From the NCBI GenBank assembly GCA_035634055.1, contig DASQDR010000257.1, positions 1 through 12,707 of the forward strand: a stretch of 12,707 nucleotides of DNA. Direction: 5' to 3'. The stretch comes from JAICTV01 sp035634055 (GTDB taxonomy: Bacteria; Planctomycetota; Phycisphaerae; Tepidisphaerales; Tepidisphaeraceae). Below, in pieces: positions 6,901 through 12,427 of the stretch. Below the pieces are notes generated by a model. The model searched no databases, was not told the DNA's origin, and worked only from the letters and a program-made list of their open reading frames with translations. The position numbers were made by a program, and so were the translations under genes. Positions within the stretch are counted from its first letter, which is position 1, and the number at the start of each line of letters is the position of its first letter.

Positions 6901-9507
6901 GGCGTACTGTACGGCGGCGATCCCGCCGGTGCTGTAGTTCATCGCCGCCGTCGAGCCGCCGCTGACGGTCAGCACGTCCGGCGTCCCCACGTCGTAGGTG
7001 CCGCTGGCGCCCTCGGCCGCTCCGTTGTCGAACGTGATCGAGCCGACCGAGGCGAACGCGGAGTTGCCCAGGCCGCTGGCGGCGTAGGTGCCGGCGTCGT
7101 CGCTGGCGTCGTAGTTGCCCGCCGCGTCGCTGGCGTAACCCGCGCGCAGCGGGTTGGTCATGAACTGCGCGCCCCCGCCCGCCTGGACCAGGTCCCAGCC
7201 GAGCTCCGCGCCGCTGACCAGCAGCTTGCCGCCGGCGTTGAGATAGCTGGTGATGCGCGACTGCTCGGTGGCGCTGAAGGTGTCGTCCGCGGTCGATTCC
7301 TCGCCGCTGATCCACAGGACGTACTGGTAGTCGGCGAGGTTGATCACGTTCGACGCCACCTCCTCGTTCTGCGCGAACTCGAACCCGAGGTTCGGGTCGT
7401 ACGCCTTGAGGGCCTCTGCGTAGGCGATCACGTAGTCGCGCGTGTTCTGGTAGCGGTAGCGCACGCGCTCGGTGGTGCCGGCGCCGTAGGCGATCGTGTC
7501 GTTGGCGGTGCGGTCGAAGCGGTCGAACCCGTTGACGATCAGCACGGGCGCGCGCTGGGCGGGCATGGGGTGGGCGGCGACGACGTCGCGCGTGAGCGAT
7601 TCGCCGCCAGCGTTGACCGCCACCACCTTGAAGTAGGTCGGCGCGTTGGTGGGCAGGCCGGTGAGGGTGTGCGTGGTGACGTTGCCCAGGACGATGACGT
7701 CACTCCAGGCCAGGCCGTTAGCGGAGGTGTAGACCTTGTAGCTGGTGGCCGCGCCCGAGCCGCCGGTCGCGGTGCCGGTTCCGGGGGCGGTCCAGGTGAG
7801 GGTGACGGCGCCGGCGGCGGTGGTGGTGGCGCGCACGGCGGTGGGGACGTCGGGCAGCAGCGTGGTCGCCGCGCCGTTGAGGAACTTCGCCGTCGCCTGG
7901 TACGCCGCCCGCGCGACGTGGTTGCGCACCTTGGGGTCGCGCAGGAGCTGGGCGTCGGTGGCGTTGTCGTGGAAGGCGACCTCCAGCAGCGTGGCGTCGA
8001 ACTCCCCGGCGATCGAGCCGTTGCTGATCTCGCCGTACACGCCGCTGAGCGTGTTGCTGTAGTTGCCCCAGGTGTGCTCGATCAGCTGCGCGTTGCCTAG
8101 GGCGATCAGGTCGCCCTCCACCTCGGCACTCATGGCGTTGGCCCAGGCGGACTGGTTGGGCGTCGGGTTGGACGAGTGGATCAGCGACGTGGTGCCGCGC
8201 GTGGTGCCGTTGAAGGCGTTGGAGTGGATCGAGAGGAAGATTCGGTCCTTGATCGTCCCCTGGGTGTGGTCGTTCATGTACGCCGCCCAGCGCGGCGGGG
8301 CGCCGATGTTGGCGTCGTAGTCGCCGGAGATGCCGCCGTCGACGTTGCTCGCCGCGGCAAGGGTGCCGCTGGCGGTGTAGCCGCGCGAGCGGTAGAGCCA
8401 GTAGAGCGCCGCCTCGTCCTCGCGCGGCTTGCCGGAGATCCCGCCGCCGGAGCTGTAGTCCCCCATTCCGTTGCCGAAGCGGATTGCGTCGGCCACGACC
8501 GCGCCCACCTGGTCGCTGCGGTTGGAGATCTCCACGTTGCCGCCGGCGCCGGCGTCGAAGTAGTAGGTGCCGAGGTAGATCCACCCCTTGCCGGTGTACT
8601 TGTGGTTGACCTTCACCTCCTGCGAGCCGCCGGCGGAGTTGATGCGGTAGACCTGGTTGGTGATGCGGTTGTCGCCGTTGTTCACCCAGGTGTAGACCGG
8701 GTAATACCCCGCCGCGGCGATGGTGGGGGTGAAGCGGGCGACGTGCGTCTCGGTGGTGCTGGCACTGATGTGGCGATACCGATCGGCGGTGTCGGTGCCG
8801 CCGGTGTTGCTCCAGTAGGTGCTGCTCGCGGTGTTGGTCGACCACGCGCCCAATGGGGTGCTGAAGCCGGCGTCGTGGTTGTCGACGATCACCTGCGCGG
8901 TCTGGTGACCGATCGGTCGTGTGGGGACGACGGTCGCGCCAGCGTTGAGCAGGTACTGCGCGTAGTAGCTGATCTGGTCCTGGGTCTGGAAGTCCTCCAC
9001 CAGCGCGTTGTTGTTGCCGCGCTGCGTGCCCCAGAAGGGCGCACCGGTGCTGGGGACGGTCCAGGTCCACCCGTGGCCGGCCGACAGGTAGGCGACCTTC
9101 CCCGCCAGCCCGCCGGTGGGCGCGGGGGTGGTCAGGGCGGCGGCTTGCGGGCCGACGGCGGCCAGGCGGGCTCCGTCCTGCGCGGCCGACAGCTGAAGCT
9201 CCTGGCGCGACTTGGGCCCGAGCTTCTCCTTCCTCGCCCCGGCGCCGAACAGCCCCAGCTGCGCGCTGCTGCCGTCGTCGGGGGCGGCCTGGTGCAGGTG
9301 GACCATCTGCTGGTTGCTCGCCGGATCGATGTAGTCATGGCCGACCTGGCAGAGCAGGCGGCGACCCTCGAGCGTTTCGACCGTGCAGGCGACGGCGCGG
9401 GCGACCCGACCGGCAGGGATGAGCCCGGCGAGACGGCGCGCGGAGCGCGCTGCCGCCAAAGGCGCGGGGACGGCGGCGATCGGCCGGCGGTGCGGTCGGC
9501 GTGGCAT
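4000..9507 (-). CDS. Giant secreted N-acetylmuramoyl-L-alanine amidase (Amidase_3) with golvesin-like, FN3 and Ig-like domains and a dockerin-like C-terminus
   Basis: Predicted exported, 1835 residues. An N-terminal basic region precedes VETLEGRRLL (43-52), a planctomycete LEPR-XLL-type motif. The Amidase_3 domain (about 137-545) should cleave the MurNAc-L-Ala bond of peptidoglycan: zinc ligands H145 (SAGHG), E171 (LVEDF) and H428 (SIHSNAF), catalytic E509 (LLEVAFHDN). A golvesin/xanthan-lyase CBD-like domain (about 203-345) is nested between E171 and H428. Next come an FN3 domain (553-645); a domain resembling a glutamine-amidotransferase/ThuA fold (about 651-905); Ig-like repeats with SD(S/T)G...DN starts near 919, 1025, 1218 and 1325, with an FN3-like domain near 1120-1210; a VTYTG/VTGPHGF beta-domain (1420-1532); a region I recall from Phycisphaerae surface proteins (1540-1775); and two Ca-binding EF-hand loops (D1778-D1789, D1809-D1820). 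Start at 9507 is tentative. Role in wall turnover, predation or adhesion is unknown. Confidence 0.88.
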   Translation of the reverse strand: MPRRPHRRPIAAVPAPLAAARSARRLAGLIPAGRVARAVACTVETLEGRRLLCQVGHDYIDPASNQQMVHLHQAAPDDGSSAQLGLFGAGARKEKLGPKSRQELQLSAAQDGARLAAVGPQAAALTTPAPTGGLAGKVAYLSAGHGWTWTVPSTGAPFWGTQRGNNNALVEDFQTQDQISYYAQYLLNAGATVVPTRPIGHQTAQVIVDNHDAGFSTPLGAWSTNTASSTYWSNTGGTDTADRYRHISASTTETHVARFTPTIAAAGYYPVYTWVNNGDNRITNQVYRINSAGGSQEVKVNHKYTGKGWIYLGTYYFDAGAGGNVEISNRSDQVGAVVADAIRFGNGMGDYSSGGGISGKPREDEAALYWLYRSRGYTASGTLAAASNVDGGISGDYDANIGAPPRWAAYMNDHTQGTIKDRIFLSIHSNAFNGTTRGTTSLIHSSNPTPNQSAWANAMSAEVEGDLIALGNAQLIEHTWGNYSNTLSGVYGEISNGSIAGEFDATLLEVAFHDNATDAQLLRDPKVRNHVARAAYQATAKFLNGAATTLLPDVPTAVRATTTAAGAVTLTWTAPGTGTATGGSGAATSYKVYTSANGLAWSDVIVLGNVTTHTLTGLPTNAPTYFKVVAVNAGGESLTRDVVAAHPMPAQRAPVLIVNGFDRFDRTANDTIAYGAGTTERVRYRYQNTRDYVIAYAEALKAYDPNLGFEFAQNEEVASNVINLADYQYVLWISGEESTADDTFSATEQSRITSYLNAGGKLLVSGAELGWDLVQAGGGAQFMTNPLRAGYASDAAGNYDASDDAGTYAASGLGNSAFASVGSITFDNGAAEGASGTYDVGTPDVLTVSGGSTAAMNYSTGGIAAVQYAGGSTGNTRVITMGFPFETLTTVAARNAVMAGTMAFFKSSPAPGAAPAAPDLAAGSDSGSSTNDNRTNRNNASGKSLQFSVTGTVAGATVTIYSDGVAIGSAQASGATTTVNTNALITLADGTRNVTATMTLPGGAESAPSAALPVTIDTVAATPPAPDLAAGSDSGSSTTDNRTKATTPAFTGSAEAGTVTLLVDGSPVGTAPVSGGTYSVAPTSAVAAGTRAFTVTVTDSAGNVSAASPALSVIIDTAAPPARNLNPGATSTTITVYYDSTATDVWRWHIYRATTSGGPYTQVATPTATGSAGNYTDSTVTPGQRYYYVISAEDTSGNEGAVSAEVTAEARSAPPGGVLLATASDTGRYDNDLATYHDNSSGKPLVFKPTGIVAGSTVRLYLNGALAATAVADGAGNVSLTPSGALAEGTYGVHATQQEPGNVESLAGTARTLTIDTTGPAVSKPDMTAASDTGVYDSDNATSNTLPVFTGTAEAGVPLTFLIDGIEVGSDADGNGTYSFAPAAALADGLYSVTVVGTDAAGNVTTTAALIARIDTVAPGASLAAGQAPTGGAGAFDFFVTYTGLDDGVIFTLDDGDITVTGPHGFSADATLIASGAGGGSTRTATYRVAAPGGAWSAADAGAYSVKQNANQIADLAGNARPAGTIGTFAFSAPFAHVSGGALRADFLAPGGTIALTVNGANLDVTQGGETLSFATAEFSSIIGDGTTGDDTVTTSGALATTIAFNGNGGGGDAVHVAAGTLTLGGDLGAATPGIDFSVAPGAAAVFNATQHLGDLDIDGAATLAAGGAKVLVVTGLAVAGQLDLRDNDLIWKAGDLGSRDGSSYTGALGLIASGRAGSSWSGAGIVTSMPASQSGTTPLGAATAGVALNLADGQTALWNGQTVGAADVLVKYTYAGDADLNGRINGDDYFAIDTHASAPAASTWPRGDFDYNGRIDGDDYFLIDSTLGRQTGVL

Positions 9508-9570
9508 GTCCTTGCGGCTCTCCCTCTCTCCCGCCGAGCGGCACCGGGTCCGGCCACTCGGCGAGCTTTC

Positions 9571-9576
9571 ATATTA
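9571..9576 (-). promoter_or_regulatory. Possible -10 element for the giant amidase gene
   Basis: TAATAT on the minus strand within a short AT-rich island (TGTAATATGAAAG) in an otherwise very GC-rich divergent spacer, about 63 bases before the amidase ATG. I see no good -35, so this is a base-composition argument only. Confidence 0.25.
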
Positions 9577-9692
9577 CAGCGGATTCGGGTCCCGCGTTCG
9601 CGGAATCTTTGGGCCGCGGGCCCGCCGGCGGCTCGCTGAGCCACCCGGCGCCTTCCCCGGACGCCGCCGCCCCTGTCTTTGGCTGCCCCTGC

Positions 9693-9698
9693 TACAAT
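9693..9698 (+). promoter_or_regulatory. -10-like hexamer just before the hydrolase start
   Basis: TACAAT (5 of 6 to TATAAT) ends 10 bases before the ATG at 9709. The bases between (CCGCCCACCG) hold no SD. A start site at the usual distance would fall at or next to the ATG, suggesting a leaderless transcript. No matching -35 is evident. Confidence 0.35.
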
Positions 9699-9708
9699 CC
9701 GCCCACCG

Positions 9709-11025
9709 ATGACCGGCTTCGCGTTCCGCCTGCTCCACTGGCTCCTTTTGACGCTCTACCTGGTGCTGCCACTGGCGGCGCTGGCGTGGGCGTTTTACCG
9801 GCAGCGCAAGGGGCGGGCGGGGGCGGTGCCGGCGGTCACGCTGGTCTGCCTCGTCGGGCTCGGCATCTCCGTCACGCTCAACCTGATCTACGCCACCGGC
9901 ACGCGCGGGCGCCCGACGCTGCCGCAGGTGGCGCTGGGGGCCTATTTCGCCACCGCGATGCTCCTGTTGCTGCGGCTGTTCGATTACGGGCTGCGGGCTG
10001 CGCTGCAAAAGCTGCTGCGGCTGAAGGATGCGCCGCCGGGGCGGTGGCGGGGCGCCCGCGTGCTGATGGCGGCCCTGGGGCGGGTCGCGGTGCTGTTCGC
10101 GGTCGCGCTGCCTTACGTGATGGCGACGGTCATGGTCTACCGCCCGAAAGTGCTGCCGCTGGACGACCCGCGGTCGCAGCTCGGCTTCGACTTCCAGCGC
10201 GTGGAGTTCACCGCCAGCGACGGCGTCAAGCTGGTCGGCTGGTGGATCCCCGCCCAGGCGCCCGCTCGCGGGCGCGGCCCGCGCGGGGAAGCACGGGGGG
10301 GAAGTGGCGGCGCGCCCGCGGCCGATGACTGGGGCACCGAGACCGCCCTGGTTTGCCACGGCCTGGCCGCCAGCAAGTCCAACCAGCTCTTGCTGGCGCG
10401 GCGGCTGGTCCCGGGCGGGGTGAACGTGCTGGCGTTCGACTTCCGCGCCCACGGGGAGAGCGGCGGGCAGCTCGCCAGCTTCGGCGCCCACGAGAAGCGC
10501 GACGTGCTGGCGGCGGCCGAGTGGGTGCGCTCGCGCCACCCGCAGCAGTCGCGGCGGATCTACGGCGTCGGGGCGAGCATGGGGGCAGCCGCCCTGATCT
10601 CCGCCGCCGCCGACCCCAGCCCCGCCGGCCAAAGCATCGACGCCATCGCCGCCTACGCGACCTACGACGACCTCTGGGACCTGACCGGCGGCATGGCCTC
10701 CGTGTACTTCGCGCCCCCGATGAACTGGCTGCTCCAGCGCATCGGGCTGCCCGTCGCCAGCGCCAGCGTCGGCGCCGACCTGCTGGACTACGCACCGGCC
10801 CGCGACATCCCGCGCGTCTGGCCGCGACCCATTTTGCTGATCCACGGGCAGCGCGACGAGGTGATTCCCTTCGCCCGCGGCCGGACGCTACTGGAGGCGG
10901 CGTCGCAGCCGAAGTATCACCTGTGGTACCCAGAGGGGAGCCACAACGACATCGTCGCCGACGAGCCGGCCGCCCGGATCGTCCTGGAGTTTTTCCGCCA
11001 GGCCCGGGCGGTGCCGGTGATTTGA
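9709..11025 (+). CDS. Membrane-anchored alpha/beta hydrolase (serine hydrolase family)
   Basis: 438 residues. The N-terminal third has four likely membrane helices (about 7-29, 41-60, 72-92, 121-144). The C-terminal domain is an alpha/beta hydrolase of the BEM46-like kind, entered through FTASDGVKLVGWWIPA (167-182). The oxyanion-side motif is CHGLAASK (216-223), the nucleophile elbow is GASMG with S290, the acid is probably D383 (HGQRDEVIP) and the base H412 (EGSHND). Substrate is unknown; an esterase or lipase-like role at the membrane is the broad expectation. The ATG at 9709 is preferred over an in-frame TTG at 9679, because it opens directly into the first membrane helix and TACAAT lies just upstream. 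Residues 184-206 are a G/R/A-rich linker encoded by palindrome-rich DNA. Its promoter region is shared with the divergent amidase gene. Confidence 0.88.
   Translation: MTGFAFRLLHWLLLTLYLVLPLAALAWAFYRQRKGRAGAVPAVTLVCLVGLGISVTLNLIYATGTRGRPTLPQVALGAYFATAMLLLLRLFDYGLRAALQKLLRLKDAPPGRWRGARVLMAALGRVAVLFAVALPYVMATVMVYRPKVLPLDDPRSQLGFDFQRVEFTASDGVKLVGWWIPAQAPARGRGPRGEARGGSGGAPAADDWGTETALVCHGLAASKSNQLLLARRLVPGGVNVLAFDFRAHGESGGQLASFGAHEKRDVLAAAEWVRSRHPQQSRRIYGVGASMGAAALISAAADPSPAGQSIDAIAAYATYDDLWDLTGGMASVYFAPPMNWLLQRIGLPVASASVGADLLDYAPARDIPRVWPRPILLIHGQRDEVIPFARGRTLLEAASQPKYHLWYPEGSHNDIVADEPAARIVLEFFRQARAVPVI
10258..10275. repeat. Perfect palindrome within the hydrolase gene
   Basis: GCGCCCG-CTCG-CGGGCGC, a 7-bp stem with a 4-base loop. 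It opens a GC-palindrome-rich stretch that runs to about 10325 and encodes the low-complexity linker at residues 184-206. Whether it is a decayed repeat insertion is not decidable here. Confidence 0.5.
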
Positions 11026-11062
11026 GGCTGCCGCATCGGGGCGATCGGCCGTGCAGCCGCGT

Positions 11063-11163
11063 TGTCATCCCGAGCGTGCTCGCGCGTGTCATCCCGACGC
11101 GTACTCGCGAGGGATCTCGGGCTGGCCGCGATCGCTCGTGAACCCAAGACCTCTCGCGAGTAC
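11063..11163. repeat. TGTCATCCCGA repeat pair and large imperfect hairpin
   Basis: TGTCATCCCGA occurs at 11063-11073 and again at 11087-11097, each followed by a CTCGCG-containing stretch. The second leads into GTACTCGCGAGGGATCTCGGG (11101-11121), which pairs with 11143-11163 over 21 positions with 3 mismatches and a 21-base loop. This has the look of the 'TCATCCCGAGC...GAGGGATCT' dispersed repeats that I recall from several environmental bacterial phyla. That recollection needs a genome search. Confidence 0.65.
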
Positions 11164-11206
11164 CCTCTCGGGTTGGGAGCGCTGGCAGCACCACGCGACC
11201 GGCGAC

Positions 11207-11240
11207 GGCAGGGTGCCGTGCGCGCGCGCGAGCAGGCGCC
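11207..11240 (+). repeat. 34-bp direct repeat, copy 1
   Basis: Begins GGCAGGGTGCCGTG, runs through (GC)n and ends GAGCAGGCGCC. Identical to the copy at 11274-11307. Its ends GGTGCC and GGCGCC can pair, so each copy may fold as a hairpin. Confidence 0.9.
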
Positions 11241-11273
11241 AAGTTCTCCTGCCACGTCGCGTACGTGTCACAG

Positions 11274-11307
11274 GGCAGGGTGCCGTGCGCGCGCGCGAGC
11301 AGGCGCC
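11274..11307 (+). repeat. 34-bp direct repeat, copy 2
   Basis: Perfect match to 11207-11240 with a 67-bp offset. The 33 bases between the copies contain an imperfect hairpin around CACGT-CGCGT-ACGTG (11253-11267). Confidence 0.9.
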
Positions 11308-11316
11308 GCTCCCCAA

Positions 11317-11342
11317 AGCGGCCTGGGCGTCTCGCCGGAGCG
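11317..11342 (+). repeat. Single module of the CGTGGCTTGGGCG-type repeat (copy C)
   Basis: GCCTGGGCGTCTCGCCGGAG with its flanks matches the 26-bp module of copies A and B at about 21 of 26 positions. No inverted partner is seen nearby, so it may be a solo or decayed copy. It ends 32 bases before the pseudouridine synthase ATG. Confidence 0.5.
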
Positions 11343-11374
11343 CTCACGGCGGCCAGCCGAGGCACAGACGGAAC

Positions 11375-12244
11375 ATGACCGACCGCGCCGACCCATCGAC
11401 CCTCCTCTCCCGCCTGCAGCGCGAGTTCCCCAAGGCCAAGAAGCAGACGCTGAAGGAAATGGTGCAGCAGCGCCGCGTGCTGGTGAACGACCGCCCGGCG
11501 GGGAAGCTGTCGCAGCCGGTGGGCGTGCGCGACGCCGTCCGCGTGCTGTCGCGCGGCGCGGTCGCGCCGCCGCCCAGGGCGCCGTCGCTGCACCCGCTGA
11601 AGCTGGTGCACGAGGACGATGACCTGCTGGTGATCGACAAGCCGGCCGGGCTGCTGACCAGCACCGTGCCGAGCGAGAAGCGGCCGACGGCGCTGGCGAT
11701 CGTCCGGCGCTACGTCGAGGCCAAGCACCCGCGGGCGCCGCGCACGCAGGTGCGCGTCGGGCTGATCCACCGGCTGGACAAGGAGGCGTCGGGGCTGCTG
11801 GTCTTCTCCAAGAGCCCCGAGGCGTACGAGTCGCTCAAGACGCAGTTCTTCCGCCACACCGTCGAGCGCGTGTACCAGGCGACGGTCGAGGGGACGCCCA
11901 AGCCGGCGGTGGGGCGGATGAACACCCGCCTGGTCGAGCACGCCGACGGCACCGTCCACTCCACCAAGGCCGAGGAGAAGGGCCAGCGCGCCATCACCGA
12001 ATATGAGGTGATCAGGTCGGCCGACGGGCGGTCGGACGTGCGGGTCCGCTTGCAGACCGGCCGGAAGCACCAGATCCGCGTCCACTTCAGCGAGCGAGGC
12101 TGGCCGATCGTCGGCGACACCGTCTACGGTAAGAAACGTTCGCGCAAGCTCCCGCCCGTCAAGCTGATGTTGCGCGCGGTGCGGCTGTCGCTGGAGCACC
12201 CGCGCACCGGCGAGCGGATGACGTTCGACGCCGCGGTCAGTTAA
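11375..12244 (+). CDS. RluA/RluD-family 23S-rRNA-type pseudouridine synthase with S4 domain
   Basis: 289 residues, cytoplasmic, predicted to convert uridine to pseudouridine in structured RNA. Residues about 8-60 form an S4-like RNA-binding domain (KKQTLKEMVQQRRVLVNDRPAG). The catalytic domain has VHEDDDLLVIDKPAGLL (78-94) and the motif GLIHRLDKEASGLLVFSK (129-146), where D135 is the expected catalytic aspartate. QTGRKHQIRVHF (227-238) and PIVGDTVYG (244-252) are also family signatures. The length fits RluA/C/D relatives, but the exact target uridine cannot be assigned, so no symbol is given. The ATG at 11375 begins the S4 domain; an in-frame start at 11051 would add about 108 residues made of repeat DNA and is rejected. 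No strong SD precedes it. Confidence 0.92.
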   Translation: MTDRADPSTLLSRLQREFPKAKKQTLKEMVQQRRVLVNDRPAGKLSQPVGVRDAVRVLSRGAVAPPPRAPSLHPLKLVHEDDDLLVIDKPAGLLTSTVPSEKRPTALAIVRRYVEAKHPRAPRTQVRVGLIHRLDKEASGLLVFSKSPEAYESLKTQFFRHTVERVYQATVEGTPKPAVGRMNTRLVEHADGTVHSTKAEEKGQRAITEYEVIRSADGRSDVRVRLQTGRKHQIRVHFSERGWPIVGDTVYGKKRSRKLPPVKLMLRAVRLSLEHPRTGERMTFDAAVS

Positions 12245-12287
12245 CGCCACCAGGTGACGCCGTCGCTTGGGACGCCACCGCGTGGCG
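12245..12287 (+). terminator. Two small hairpins right after the pseudouridine synthase stop
   Basis: The bases right after the stop form CGCCAC-CAG-GTGACG (12245-12259, one mismatch), and CGCCAC-CGC-GTGGCG follows at 12273-12287. Their position suggests transcript-end structures, but no T-run follows, so intrinsic termination is doubtful. The GCTTGGGACG between them faintly resembles the dispersed repeat module. Confidence 0.3.
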
Positions 12288-12299
12288 CGCCCGTCGGCA

Positions 12300-12330
12300 T
12301 TGACAGCAGGGGAGGCCTTTTCGGTAGACT
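12300..12330 (+). promoter_or_regulatory. Sigma-70-like promoter of the zinc-ribbon gene
   Basis: TTGACA (12300-12305, exact -35 consensus), 19-base spacer, TAGACT (12325-12330, 4 of 6 to TATAAT). The spacer is two bases longer than ideal. It would give a 5' untranslated region of about 90 bases before the ATG at 12428. Confidence 0.5.
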
Positions 12331-12415
12331 GCCCGCCCCCCTTCTGGGTGGTCTATCGAGCTTGTCGCCCGCCCGCGGGGGGACACGTCGAGCAGTTCGC
12401 GGGGCACACGTGCGT

Positions 12416-12421
12416 GGAGGT
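12416..12421 (+). promoter_or_regulatory. Shine-Dalgarno site of the zinc-ribbon gene
   Basis: GGAGGT six bases before the ATG at 12428. A near-perfect SD that fixes the start of a gene otherwise cut by the window edge. Confidence 0.75.
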
Positions 12422-12427
12422 GGCGTC

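Larger units (their letters stand above)
9508..9708. other. Divergent intergenic region between the amidase and hydrolase genes
   Basis: 201 bp that must hold the promoters of both divergent genes. It contains the small inverted repeats CCGCG-TT-CGCGG (9592-9603) and GGGCC-GCG-GGCCC (around 9611-9623), the AT-rich TAATAT for the minus-strand gene and TACAAT just before the plus-strand ATG. No other gene is seen in it. Confidence 0.55.
11026..11374. other. Repeat-filled intergenic region
   Basis: 349 bp between the hydrolase stop and the pseudouridine synthase start, with no credible gene. In order it holds two TGTCATCCCGA units, a large imperfect hairpin, two copies of a 34-bp direct repeat and one module of the CGTGGCTTGGGCG-type repeat. 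The plus-strand frame of the next gene is open from 11051, but translation of that extension is just the repeats. Confidence 0.75.

Noticed and set aside
5626..8100. Very long plus-strand open frame (824 codons) opposite the giant amidase gene
   Set aside because: Its translation is V/R/G/A-rich without domains, and the minus-strand frame encodes clear amidase, golvesin and Ig-like domains. High GC removes stops from the complementary frames.
4000..9507. Xanthan lyase or polysaccharide lyase identity for the giant protein
   Set aside because: Only the golvesin/CBD-like part suggests it. The catalytic residues are those of a zinc amidase, and no lyase domain is seen.
11207..11307. CRISPR-like repeat-spacer unit
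   Set aside because: Only two repeats, the single 33-bp gap is itself palindromic, no cas genes are near, and the sequence is of the dispersed-repeat kind.
11051..11374. N-terminal extension of the pseudouridine synthase
   Set aside because: The extension is a translation of three repeat families, while the S4 domain begins at the ATG at 11375.
10226..12250. Minus-strand open frame (674 codons) opposite the hydrolase end and pseudouridine synthase
   Set aside because: It spans two convincing plus-strand genes and the repeat-filled gap, and its product is R/P-rich with no motif.
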